NCBI RefSeq assembly: GCF_965218685.1 | Contig: NZ_OZ244657.1 | Coordinates: 62,001-126,000 of the forward strand | Origin: Thalassobius sp965218685 | GTDB lineage: Bacteria > Pseudomonadota > Alphaproteobacteria > Rhodobacterales > Rhodobacteraceae | Direction: 5' to 3' | Length of the DNA stretch: 64,000 nt | Shown here: piece after piece, positions 16,549 to 24,925 of the stretch | How positions within the stretch are numbered: position 1 is the first letter of the stretch | Layout of the letters: each line of letters starts with the position of its first letter | Notes under the pieces: generated by a model | What the model was told of the DNA's origin: nothing | Seen by the model: only the letters and a program-made list of their open reading frames with translations | Database searches by the model: none | Program-made: the position numbers and the translations under genes

Positions 16549-18321
16549 ATGACCACAGACCAGATTATCCTGTTTTCCCTGTTCGGCGGTGTTTTCGCCA
16601 TGCTTCTGTGGGGTCGGTTCCGCTATGACCTGGTGGCGTTTTCTGCGCTGATGGTGGGGGTGGTGCTGGGCGTGGTGCCGGTGAAAGACGCATTTTCTGG
16701 TTTCGGCCACTCGGCCACGCTGGTTGTGGCGCTGGTGCTGGTGGTCTCGGCCGGATTGGTACGATCAGGCGCGGTGTTCCTGATCACGCGCACCATGGTG
16801 GACAGCAGTCGCGCCCTGGGGGGGCATATCGCGCTGATGGGCGGATTCGGCGGCATCCTGTCGGCCTTCATGAACAATGTCGCCGCGCTGGCGCTGCTGA
16901 TGCCGGTGGATATTCAAACCGCGCATAAGGCGGGCCGCAGCCCGGGGCTGAGCCTGATGCCGCTGAGTTTCGCAACCATCCTTGGCGGCATGGCCACGCT
17001 GATCGGCACCCCGCCCAACATCATCATCGCGGCGATCCGCGAGGAATCCTTGGGCGAGCCGTTTTCCATGTTCGATTTCGCCCCCGTGGGCGGGCTGACG
17101 GCCATTGCGGGGCTGATTTTCGTCGCCCTGATCGGCTGGCGCCTGATCCCAAAACGCGAGGATGCCACCGCGCAAGTGGCTGAACTTGGAGACTATATTG
17201 CCGAGCTAACCGTACCGGAAGGCAACAAGCTGATCGGTCAACGTCTGGAAGAGCTGTACGAGGAGGCAGAAAAAGCGGACGTGGCCATTATCGGGCTGAT
17301 CCGCGACGGAAAACGCCGCTATGGCCGGTCGCGATACACCATGTTGCAGGCCGAGGACGCGCTGGTACTGGAGGCAAGTCCCGATGCGCTGGACGAATTC
17401 CGCTCGGCCCTGTCGCTGGCCTTTTCGGATGAAAAACGCGAAAGCCTTCTGAAGGCCGAGGGTGACGGGCTGGAGGTGATCGAGGCCGTGGTGCCCGTTG
17501 AATCCCGCCTGAATGGACGCACCGCACAAGCCGTGGGGCTGGCGTGGCGGCAACGCTCGGTCCTTCTGGGGATTTCACGACGGGGGAAATCCATCCGTCA
17601 ACAAGTCCGTAAAACCGAGGTCGAGGCCGGGGATATCCTGTTGCTGCTGGTTCCGCGCGGCACCGGGGCTGACGTGATGGATTGGCTGGGCGTCCTGCCA
17701 CTGGCAAGTCGCGGCCTGTCGGTGACCGAAAACTCGAAAACCTGGCTGGCCATTGGCCTGTTCGCAGCCGCCGTGCTGGCCGCCAGCCTGGGCCTTGTTT
17801 ATCTGCCCGTGGCGCTGGGTCTGGTCGTTGTGGCCTATGTGCTCAGCAAGATCCTGCCCCTGCAGGAGCTTTACGACCATATCGAATGGCCCGTGGTGGT
17901 CTTGCTGGGCTCGATGATCCCGCTGGGGGCGGCGCTGGAAACCTCGGGCGGGACCGAGCTGATCGCCAGCAGCTTGGTGAACCTGACCCAAGGCTGGCCC
18001 GCCTGGGCCATTCTTACAGTTCTGATGGTGGTGACGATGACCCTGTCAGACGTATTGAACAATACCGCCACGGCCATTGTCGCGGCCCCCATCGGCATCC
18101 AGATGGCGCAGCAACTGGGTGTGAATCCCGACCCGTTCCTGATGGCCGTTGCAATCGCTGCCTCGGCCGCCTTTCTGACGCCCATCGGGCACAAGAACAA
18201 CACGCTGGTGCTGGGCCCTGGTGGGTATCACTTTGGTGACTACTGGCGCATGGGTCTGCCGCTTGAAATTCTGGTCGTTAGTGTCTCGATCCCATTGATC
18301 CTGATCTTCTGGCCGCTGTAA
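16549..18321 (+). CDS. SLC13/DASS-type permease with two TrkA-C (RCK_C) domains
   Basis: 590 residues. N-terminal membrane block (about 1-200), two soluble TrkA-C-like domains (about 205-380, with IGLIRDGKRRYG and SVLLGISRRGKS), then a second membrane block (about 395-590) ending in TPIGHKNNTLVLGPGGYHFG. This is the architecture of sodium-coupled anion (sulfate or dicarboxylate) SLC13 carriers with regulatory domains. AGGAGG 8 nt before the ATG at 16549 fixes the start. The ion transported is not evident. It lies tail-to-tail with a homologous transporter, 4 bp between the stops. Confidence 0.88.
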   Translation: MTTDQIILFSLFGGVFAMLLWGRFRYDLVAFSALMVGVVLGVVPVKDAFSGFGHSATLVVALVLVVSAGLVRSGAVFLITRTMVDSSRALGGHIALMGGFGGILSAFMNNVAALALLMPVDIQTAHKAGRSPGLSLMPLSFATILGGMATLIGTPPNIIIAAIREESLGEPFSMFDFAPVGGLTAIAGLIFVALIGWRLIPKREDATAQVAELGDYIAELTVPEGNKLIGQRLEELYEEAEKADVAIIGLIRDGKRRYGRSRYTMLQAEDALVLEASPDALDEFRSALSLAFSDEKRESLLKAEGDGLEVIEAVVPVESRLNGRTAQAVGLAWRQRSVLLGISRRGKSIRQQVRKTEVEAGDILLLLVPRGTGADVMDWLGVLPLASRGLSVTENSKTWLAIGLFAAAVLAASLGLVYLPVALGLVVVAYVLSKILPLQELYDHIEWPVVVLLGSMIPLGAALETSGGTELIASSLVNLTQGWPAWAILTVLMVVTMTLSDVLNNTATAIVAAPIGIQMAQQLGVNPDPFLMAVAIAASAAFLTPIGHKNNTLVLGPGGYHFGDYWRMGLPLEILVVSVSIPLILIFWPL

Positions 18322-18325
18322 CCTC

Positions 18326-20104
18326 TTAAAGCGGAAAGAAAAACGGGATCAGCGCAGAAGCCAGAATGCCCATGCTCAGGTTCAGCGGCACGCCTACCTT
18401 CATGAAATCGGTGAACCGATATCCGCCCGGACCGTAGACCAGCATGTTGGTCTGGTACCCGATGGGCGTTGCAAAGCTGCACGAGGCCGCCAGCATCACC
18501 GCCACCACCAAGGGCCGCGGATCAACGCCCAGCGCACTGGCCAGCCCCATGGCAATCGGGGTCACCACCACGGCAACGGCGTTGTTCGACACCATCTCTG
18601 TCAGAACAGAGGTCAGCAGGTACACCGCCCAGATCATCAGGAAAGGCGGCATTGCGGACAGGGCCGGTTCAACAAAGCCCACAACCATCTCGACAGCGCC
18701 GGTGTGTTGCAGCGATGCGCCAATGGCCAGCATCGCGAAAATCAACGCCAGCAAACGTCCATCGATATAGGAAAATGCCTCGTCTGAATCGATGCAGCGG
18801 GTGATCAGCACCAGCGCCACGGCCAGTGTCGCCAGCAGCAGGATCGGTGCCAGACCAAAGCCCGCCAGAACGACCACGCCAAACAGCGCCGCGATGGCAA
18901 TGGGGGCCTGACTGCGGCGGAACGCTTTGGCCGAGGGATGGCTTACATCCACCATATCCATGTCTGCGGCCAGACGCTGGATATCATCGGGCGAGCCCTC
19001 AAGCAGCAAGGTATCCCCCACGCGCACCACCAGGTTTTGCAGATTCGAGCCGATATTCTGGTTTCGACGGTGCACGGCCAAAGGATACACACCATAGCGA
19101 CGGCGCAAACGCATCTCGCCCAACGAGCGACCCACCATTTTACAGCCCGGCGTGATCAGCACCTCGACTGTCTGCGTTTCCACGGCCGAAACCTGGTCCA
19201 TACGCTTAAGGCTTTTGTTGCGCTGAAGGCTCAGCAGCTCGGTCATCTGGGTTCGCAGGATGACACGGTCACCGACCTGTAGCTCGACCCCTTTCATATC
19301 ATGACGCAAGGACTGATCGCCCCGGATCACGTCAATCAGGCGCACGCCTTCGCGTTTGAACAGCTGCACGGATTGCACTTCGCGGCCGATCAGGTTGGAA
19401 TCGGGGGGAATCACGGCCTCGGTGAAGAACTTCATCCGGCTTTTGTCTGACAGCATGCTGGCCATGCTGGTGCGGTCTGGCAGCAGAAAGCGACCAAAGA
19501 CCACAAGGTACAGCATCCCCCAGAGGACCAGAATAACGGCCAGGGGCGTGACCTCGAAGATAGAAAAAGCCTTCAGCCCCTGCGCCCGCGCGACACCATC
19601 CACCAGCAGGTTGGTCGAGGTTCCCACCAGGGTCAGCGTCCCGCCGATTATCGCGGCATAACTAAGCGGAATCAGCAGCTTGCTGGCCCCAACCCCCAAG
19701 GTCCGGCTTAGCTGCACAAAGACCGGGATCATCACCACGACCACCGGCGTATTATTCATCACCGCCGAGGCCAGAACCACAAAGGCCAGCAGCATCGCGA
19801 TCGCCATTTTGGGATTTGTTCTGGCCTGCTTGTCAGCCAGAACCGTAAAGGCGTCCAAGGCGCCCGTCCGCACAAGCGCGCCCATCACGATGAACATCAT
19901 CGCAATCGTCCATGGAGCGGGGTTGGACAGAACGCTCAGCGCGGCGTCATAGGGCAGCAGACCAAAGACCAGCATGAACCCAACGCCGAAAATGGCAACG
20001 ACCTCGGTTGGAAAGACTTCTTTGACGAAAAGGACGAACATGCCCAACACGACCAAAAGCGCCAAGATCGCCTGCGTGGACTGGGACAGATGGAAAAGAT
20101 CCAT
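18326..20104 (-). CDS. Second SLC13-type permease with TrkA-C domains, opposite strand
   Basis: 592 residues with the same order of parts as the neighbour: membrane block, two TrkA-C domains (about 205-375, EVQSVQLFKREGVRLIDVIR), membrane block ending FATPIGYQTNMLVYGPGGYRF. The ATG at 20104 has AGGA 8 nt upstream; an in-frame TTG at 20125 lacks such a site. The two paralogues differ clearly in sequence (aligned by eye), so they are not a recent duplication. Both likely move anions across the inner membrane. Confidence 0.88.
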   Translation of the reverse strand: MDLFHLSQSTQAILALLVVLGMFVLFVKEVFPTEVVAIFGVGFMLVFGLLPYDAALSVLSNPAPWTIAMMFIVMGALVRTGALDAFTVLADKQARTNPKMAIAMLLAFVVLASAVMNNTPVVVVMIPVFVQLSRTLGVGASKLLIPLSYAAIIGGTLTLVGTSTNLLVDGVARAQGLKAFSIFEVTPLAVILVLWGMLYLVVFGRFLLPDRTSMASMLSDKSRMKFFTEAVIPPDSNLIGREVQSVQLFKREGVRLIDVIRGDQSLRHDMKGVELQVGDRVILRTQMTELLSLQRNKSLKRMDQVSAVETQTVEVLITPGCKMVGRSLGEMRLRRRYGVYPLAVHRRNQNIGSNLQNLVVRVGDTLLLEGSPDDIQRLAADMDMVDVSHPSAKAFRRSQAPIAIAALFGVVVLAGFGLAPILLLATLAVALVLITRCIDSDEAFSYIDGRLLALIFAMLAIGASLQHTGAVEMVVGFVEPALSAMPPFLMIWAVYLLTSVLTEMVSNNAVAVVVTPIAMGLASALGVDPRPLVVAVMLAASCSFATPIGYQTNMLVYGPGGYRFTDFMKVGVPLNLSMGILASALIPFFFPL

Positions 20105-20212
20105 ATAGATATCCTGTGCAATCAATTCGAAATAGTGTCGCCCAAGCCGTCACAACGGGCAAGAGGGCATCTGCACCCCAGCCCGAATTGTCCGGCTTGG
20201 AAAAAAATGTGA

Positions 20213-21025
20213 TTATAAACCAGACTGTTGCAAGCGTCCGCCCTGACGGATCATGCGGATTTCCTTGGCCAGCCCGGTCTTGTCGTCAGTCTCGACATAA
20301 ACACCGGAAAGGGTGGCCTCGGCGGCGGCGGGGGTAAAGCGCCCCTTGACCATGCCGGTCACGAAACGGCGCATCGGCTCGGCTTTTTCCATGCCGATCA
20401 CGCTGTCATAATCGCCGCACATGCCCGCGTCGGACAGGAACCCGGTGCCCTTGGGCAGGATCTGGGCGTCCCCCGTTGGTACGTGGGTATGCGTGCCCAC
20501 AACAAGGCTGGCGCGGCCGTCGCAGAAATGCCCCACGCCCATCTTTTCGCTGGTCGCTTCGCAATGGATGTCCACCAACGCCGCCTGCACCGATCCGCCC
20601 AGCGTGTGACGCTTAAGCACCTCGTCAATGGTAGAGAACGGATCATCAAAGGCGCGTTTCATGAACACGTTGCCCAGCACCTGAGCCACCAGGATCCTGC
20701 GCCCGCGCCGGTCCTGGAATACCCGCGCGCCCAACCCCGGAGCGGCCTTTGCATAGTTCAAAGGCCGCAGCACCCGGGGTTCGCTTTCGATGAACTGCAA
20801 CATGTCTTTTTGGTCGAACGCATGATCGCCCAAGGTCAGAACGTCGGCGCCCGCCTCAAGCAGCACCTTCGCATGAGCTCCGGTCAGCCCAGCGCCGTTG
20901 CTGGCGTTCTCGCCATTTACGACGACGAAATCCAGCTTCCACTCGTCACGCAGACGCGGCAGGTTTTCACTTACGGCCCGCCGTCCGGCGCGACCCATCA
21001 CATCACCAAGGAATAGTATCTTCAT
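20213..21025 (-). CDS. YmdB-family (TIGR00282) metallophosphoesterase
   Basis: 270 residues. Calcineurin-like metal motifs in order: LFLGDVMGRAGRR (4-16), VVNGENASNG (about 35-44), LGDHAFD (about 65-71), VDIHCEATSEK (about 147-157) and VGTHTHVPTGD (about 176-186). In Bacillus, YmdB hydrolyses cyclic mononucleotides and affects biofilm switching; the alphaproteobacterial role is unknown. It lies 69 bp downstream of the 5-formyl-THF cyclo-ligase stop on the same strand and is probably part of the mgtE unit. Confidence 0.9.
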   Translation of the reverse strand: MKILFLGDVMGRAGRRAVSENLPRLRDEWKLDFVVVNGENASNGAGLTGAHAKVLLEAGADVLTLGDHAFDQKDMLQFIESEPRVLRPLNYAKAAPGLGARVFQDRRGRRILVAQVLGNVFMKRAFDDPFSTIDEVLKRHTLGGSVQAALVDIHCEATSEKMGVGHFCDGRASLVVGTHTHVPTGDAQILPKGTGFLSDAGMCGDYDSVIGMEKAEPMRRFVTGMVKGRFTPAAAEATLSGVYVETDDKTGLAKEIRMIRQGGRLQQSGL

Positions 21026-21094
21026 AAGAACTGCCTAGGCCGCGGCGGCGCGACAGGCAAGGGTGAACATCGCCAATCAGGGCGTCGAAGGCCG

Positions 21095-21655
21095 CTAAGC
21101 CAGTGTCAGAACGCCCTGTTCGGTCACGATCATGTCCAAAGGCTGGTCTGTAGGCTCCAGCGGCAGGACCTCGGCCTCTTGCGCGGCATAGGCAAAGCCG
21201 ATGGCCAGCGTCGCCCGGCGCGCGCGCAATTGCTGCAACGTTCGATCGTAATACCCCCCGCCATAGCCCAGCCGCCCGCCTTTGCGGTCAAAGGCCACCA
21301 GCGGGACGATCACGATCTCGGGTTCGAAAAAGTCATCCTGGGCGGGAATTTGCGCGCCAAAAGGGCCCTCTTTCATCTTGCAGCCCGGCTCCCATCTGGA
21401 AAACTTCAGCGGCTGCCCCTCGCCCGTGATCACCGGCACGCCGACGGGTCCATGGGCCGAGGCCTCTTCCATCGCGGGCAGCGGGTTAATCTCGGTTCGG
21501 ATGGGCATGTATCCGGCCAGCGGCACCCCCCGAAAACCTGCCAGCACCTGCGAAAGATGCCCCGCGCGTCCGACCAGCCCGGCCCCATGCGCAGATTTGC
21601 GCCGGGCGAAGGCGGCCTTGCGCGCTGCGGCCTTTTGCGCGGCCAGATCGCTCAT
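21095..21655 (-). CDS. 5-formyltetrahydrofolate cyclo-ligase
   Basis: 186 residues. ATP-dependent conversion of 5-formyl-THF to 5,10-methenyl-THF, recycling a stalled folate. The ATP/phosphate-binding GYGGGYYDRTL motif (about 139-149) and the basic N-terminal QKAAARKAAFARR are typical. The ATG at 21655 overlaps the mgtE stop (ATGA), so the pair is coupled. An upstream extension of the frame to 21934 is the mgtE shadow and was not used. Confidence 0.92.
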   Translation of the reverse strand: MSDLAAQKAAARKAAFARRKSAHGAGLVGRAGHLSQVLAGFRGVPLAGYMPIRTEINPLPAMEEASAHGPVGVPVITGEGQPLKFSRWEPGCKMKEGPFGAQIPAQDDFFEPEIVIVPLVAFDRKGGRLGYGGGYYDRTLQQLRARRATLAIGFAYAAQEAEVLPLEPTDQPLDMIVTEQGVLTLA

Positions 21656-23049
21656 AACAGGACCGAGGCAGCAAGTCCGAGGAAGGCGAAAAAGCCCACC
21701 ACATCTGTCACCGTGGTCACGAACGGCCCCGAGGCCAGCGCCGGGTCCACGCCGAAACGGTCCAGCGCCATTGGGATGATGATACCTCCGATCGCGGCAG
21801 CCACTTGCGTCAGCACCATGGCCACGCCAATCACGATCGCCAGCATGGGCACCCCGAACCACAGCGCGGCAACGCCGGCCATAACAACGCCGAACAACAC
21901 ACCGTTCAGCGCACCAACGGAAATCTCGCGCCAAACCACGCGCATGGCGTTTTGCGCCGTCAGGTCACGCGTGGCCAGCGCCCGCACCGTCACCGTCATG
22001 GTCTGAGTGCCCGCATTTCCCCCCATCGAGGCAACGATCGGCATCAACACGGCCAAGGCAACCATTTGGTCGATGGTTTCAGCAAACATATCGATCACCA
22101 ACGAGGCCAGGATCGCCGTGAACAGGTTCACGAACAGCCACGTTGCGCGGCCCTTGGCCGCCTCGAGGATGCTGTCGGACAGGCTGGCCTCGTCGCTCAC
22201 ACCGGCCAGGCGCAGAATGTCCTCTTCGTGTTCTTCATCCAGAACAGTCATGGCATCGTCGATGGTGATGACACCGACCAGCCGACCGTCCTCGTCCACC
22301 ACAGGAGCCGAGATCAGGTGATACTGGTTGAACGCATAGGCGACATCGCCTTCGTCCTGCATCACCGGAATGACCCGAAACGCCTCTTCCACGATCTGGG
22401 TCAGCGGCACGTCCCGGCCCGAGGACATGATCTTGCCCAGGGTCACGTTCCCCATCGGATGCATCCGCGGATCAACAAGGATCACGTGGTAAAACTGGTC
22501 GGGCAAGTCCTCGGCATGGCGCAGAAAGTCAATCGCGTCACCCACCGTCCAATGTTCGGGCGCGGTAACGACCTCGCGTTGCATAAGACGGCCCGCGGCG
22601 TATTCGGGATAGCTGAGCGCCTGTTCAACCGCGACCCTGTCGCTGTCTTCCAGCGCCTCAAGGATCGCCTCTTGCTGGGGCTCGTCCAGATCTTCGACCA
22701 GATCGACAACGTCGTCGGTTTCCAGCTCACGCACGGCTTCGGCCAGAATATCCGGATGCAAGACGGCGATAATTTCTTCCCGGATGCTCTCGTCCAGTTC
22801 CGACAGGATATCGCCGTCGAAGTCCTGACCAAACAGCAGCACAAGACGGCGCCGGTCAAAGGTATTGAGCTGTTCCAGAAGGTCGGCGATGTCGGCAGGG
22901 TGCAGAGGTTCCAGCAGCTCGCGCAGCTTGCTGGCGTCTTCTGTGTCCACCGCGTACAGAATTGCAGCGACGTCACGCTTGACCAGCTTGTACTCACCCT
23001 TTTCAAGGATTTCAGGCTGGGTGCTTTCGATGCTGGTGTCTTCGCTCAT
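21652..23049 (-). CDS. mgtE: MgtE-family magnesium transporter
   Basis: 465 residues: MgtE_N domain (about 20-140, DFDGDILSELDESIREEII), paired CBS domains (about 145-265, ending DDAMTVLDEEHEEDILRLAG), then about five membrane helices (285-465) with the pore region PIVASMGGNAGTQ. A Mg2+-gated inner-membrane channel. Strong AGGAGGG ribosome site before the ATG at 23049; the in-frame extension to 23091 is less likely. First gene of mgtE, cyclo-ligase, ymdB-like. I see no Mg2+ riboswitch signature upstream. Confidence 0.92.
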   Translation of the reverse strand: MSEDTSIESTQPEILEKGEYKLVKRDVAAILYAVDTEDASKLRELLEPLHPADIADLLEQLNTFDRRRLVLLFGQDFDGDILSELDESIREEIIAVLHPDILAEAVRELETDDVVDLVEDLDEPQQEAILEALEDSDRVAVEQALSYPEYAAGRLMQREVVTAPEHWTVGDAIDFLRHAEDLPDQFYHVILVDPRMHPMGNVTLGKIMSSGRDVPLTQIVEEAFRVIPVMQDEGDVAYAFNQYHLISAPVVDEDGRLVGVITIDDAMTVLDEEHEEDILRLAGVSDEASLSDSILEAAKGRATWLFVNLFTAILASLVIDMFAETIDQMVALAVLMPIVASMGGNAGTQTMTVTVRALATRDLTAQNAMRVVWREISVGALNGVLFGVVMAGVAALWFGVPMLAIVIGVAMVLTQVAAAIGGIIIPMALDRFGVDPALASGPFVTTVTDVVGFFAFLGLAASVLL

Positions 23050-23178
23050 CGCGCCCTCCTGGTTTGCCCTGTTTGCCGTCACGTTTGTCATAAAGGAAGG
23101 TCAGGGCAGGAAACAATGGGCGGCGGCGATTTACCTGCGAATTCTGACGCAATACGGTGATTTGAAAAGGAACGTGCC

Positions 23179-24495
23179 ATGAACAGTGACATTCTTCTTC
23201 TGGGGCAGACGCTGAGCTTTGCCGCCGACCCGTTTCAGCAAGGCCCCGAGGCCGCGCAGATCCACGCACGCGGGGCTGTGCTGATCCGTGATGGCCTGAT
23301 CATGGAAACCGGTCCGGCGGATGACCTGCGCGCGGCCTATCCGCAAGCCGTTGTGACCGATCACGGTGATGCGCTGATCATGGCCGGCTTCATCGACGCG
23401 CATGTTCATTATCCCCAGACTGCAATGATCGCCAGCTGGGGCAAGCGGCTGATCGACTGGTTGAACCACTATACCTTCCCCGAAGAACAGCAGTTCGCAG
23501 ACCCCGCCTATGCCGCAGAAATCGCGGGACGCTATCTGGATCTGACCCTGGCCAATGGCACAACCAGCGTGGTCAGCTTTTGCACCATTCACCCCGCCAG
23601 CGTAGAGGCGTTCTTTGGCGCCGCGCAACAACGTGGCCAGCGCGTGGTGGCCGGTAAAACCTGCATGGACCGTGATACGGCACCCGATTTTCTGCGCGAC
23701 ACGGCGCAATCCGCTTATGACGACAGCAAGGCCCTATTGGAGAAATGGCACGGGACTGACCGTCTGTCCTATGCGATCACGCCCCGGTTTTCACCGACGT
23801 CAACCCCCGATCAGCTTGCGGCCCTAGGCGCCTTGTGGGCCGAACACCCCGATTGCCTGATGCAAACGCACCTTTCCGAACAGGTGGACGAAATCGCCTG
23901 GGTCAAATCGCTGTACCCCGAGGCGCGCGATTATCTGGATACCTACGAGGAACACGGGCTTTTGCGCCCCGGCGGCATGTACGGCCACGCAATCCACCTT
24001 GAGGACCGCGAAAAGGATCGCCTGTTGGAGGTAGACGCCGCGCTGGTGCATTGTCCGACATCTAACACGTTTATCGGCTCGGGCCTGTTTGATATGGGCG
24101 GGCTGATGGCTGACGGGCACCGGATCGGGCTGGCGACGGACACGGGCGGGGGCTCGTCCTTTTCCATGCTTCGGACCATGGCGGCGGCCTATGAGATCGG
24201 CCAGTTGCGTCATCGCCCCCTGCACCCGTCCGAGCTGTTGTGGCTGGCCACCACCGGGTCTGCCCGCGCCATACGAATGGAGGATAAGATCGGCAACCTG
24301 GCGCCGGGGATGGAGGCGGATATCGTCGTGCTGGACTTGGCGTCGACCCCCGCAATCGCGCAACGCAGCGCCCGCGCCGAAGACCTGTGGGAAGCTGTCT
24401 TTCCCACCATCATGATGGGTGACGATCGTGCAATCTCAGCGGTTTACCTGGCCGGTCAGCGCACGCATTTGCCGCCCAAATCCATCACCCAGTAA
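23179..24495 (+). CDS. guaD: Guanine deaminase
   Basis: 438 residues of the amidohydrolase superfamily. Zn ligands: H75 and H77 in DAHVHYPQT, His in MQTHLSEQ, His in YGHAIHL, and Asp in ATDTGGGSSFSM. The PTSNTFIGSGLF stretch and GGGSSFS are specific to GuaD. It deaminates guanine to xanthine in purine catabolism. AAAGGAACG lies before the ATG. The 3' end overlaps the convergent CAP lipoprotein gene by 40 bp. A second purine-type deaminase is encoded just beyond. Confidence 0.92.
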   Translation: MNSDILLLGQTLSFAADPFQQGPEAAQIHARGAVLIRDGLIMETGPADDLRAAYPQAVVTDHGDALIMAGFIDAHVHYPQTAMIASWGKRLIDWLNHYTFPEEQQFADPAYAAEIAGRYLDLTLANGTTSVVSFCTIHPASVEAFFGAAQQRGQRVVAGKTCMDRDTAPDFLRDTAQSAYDDSKALLEKWHGTDRLSYAITPRFSPTSTPDQLAALGALWAEHPDCLMQTHLSEQVDEIAWVKSLYPEARDYLDTYEEHGLLRPGGMYGHAIHLEDREKDRLLEVDAALVHCPTSNTFIGSGLFDMGGLMADGHRIGLATDTGGGSSFSMLRTMAAAYEIGQLRHRPLHPSELLWLATTGSARAIRMEDKIGNLAPGMEADIVVLDLASTPAIAQRSARAEDLWEAVFPTIMMGDDRAISAVYLAGQRTHLPPKSITQ

Positions 24496-24914
24496 CCCCC
24501 GGCCGAGCCGATCCCAACATGGGTATACTTGGGGTTCAGCATGTTGCGGCGATGCGGGGGCGAGTTCATCCACATCTGGATCGCCTGTTCCTCGGTCTTG
24601 GCTTTTTCCGTCAGGTTTTCGGCAAGCGACGCAACGCAATACCCCTCGTCCGAAACGCGTTTATCAAAATTCACCCCATCGGGATTGACGTGAGCGTAAA
24701 AGCCCCGCCGAACCATGTCGTTGGCGTGGTGCTGTGCCGCGCGGGTCAGGGCCCCGTTATATTTCAAGGGAGGAACGCCCGCGTTTAGACGCACCTGTTT
24801 CAACGTCAGGCTGCCGGATGTGGCCACCGCCGCCGGAGCCATGTTCGTGGTCGTAGACTGGCACCCGGCCAGCCCGATTGCGCAGATCACTGCAAGCCCA
24901 AGCGTTTTCTTCAT
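24456..24914 (-). CDS. CAP/SCP-domain lipoprotein
   Basis: 152 residues. Lipoprotein signal peptide MKKTLGLAVICAIGLAGCQ with lipobox LAGC (Cys18). The CAP domain follows (about 40-150): NGALTRAAQHHANDM, GFYAHVNPDG, and MWMNSPPHRRNMLNPKYTHVGIG. Bacterial CAP proteins are envelope or secreted proteins of poorly known function. Start at 24914. Its last 40 bp run antisense to the end of guaD. Downstream of, and codirectional with, the 8-oxoguanine deaminase-like gene (11 bp gap), so likely cotranscribed. Confidence 0.88.
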   Translation of the reverse strand: MKKTLGLAVICAIGLAGCQSTTTNMAPAAVATSGSLTLKQVRLNAGVPPLKYNGALTRAAQHHANDMVRRGFYAHVNPDGVNFDKRVSDEGYCVASLAENLTEKAKTEEQAIQMWMNSPPHRRNMLNPKYTHVGIGSAGGYWVMDLGGKCVR

Positions 24915-24925
24915 TGCCCTGCCCT

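Noticed and set aside
23050..23178. Searched for a Mg2+ riboswitch (mgtE) or purine riboswitch (guaD) in the divergent gap
   Set aside because: The gap is only 129 bp and shows none of the conserved cores.
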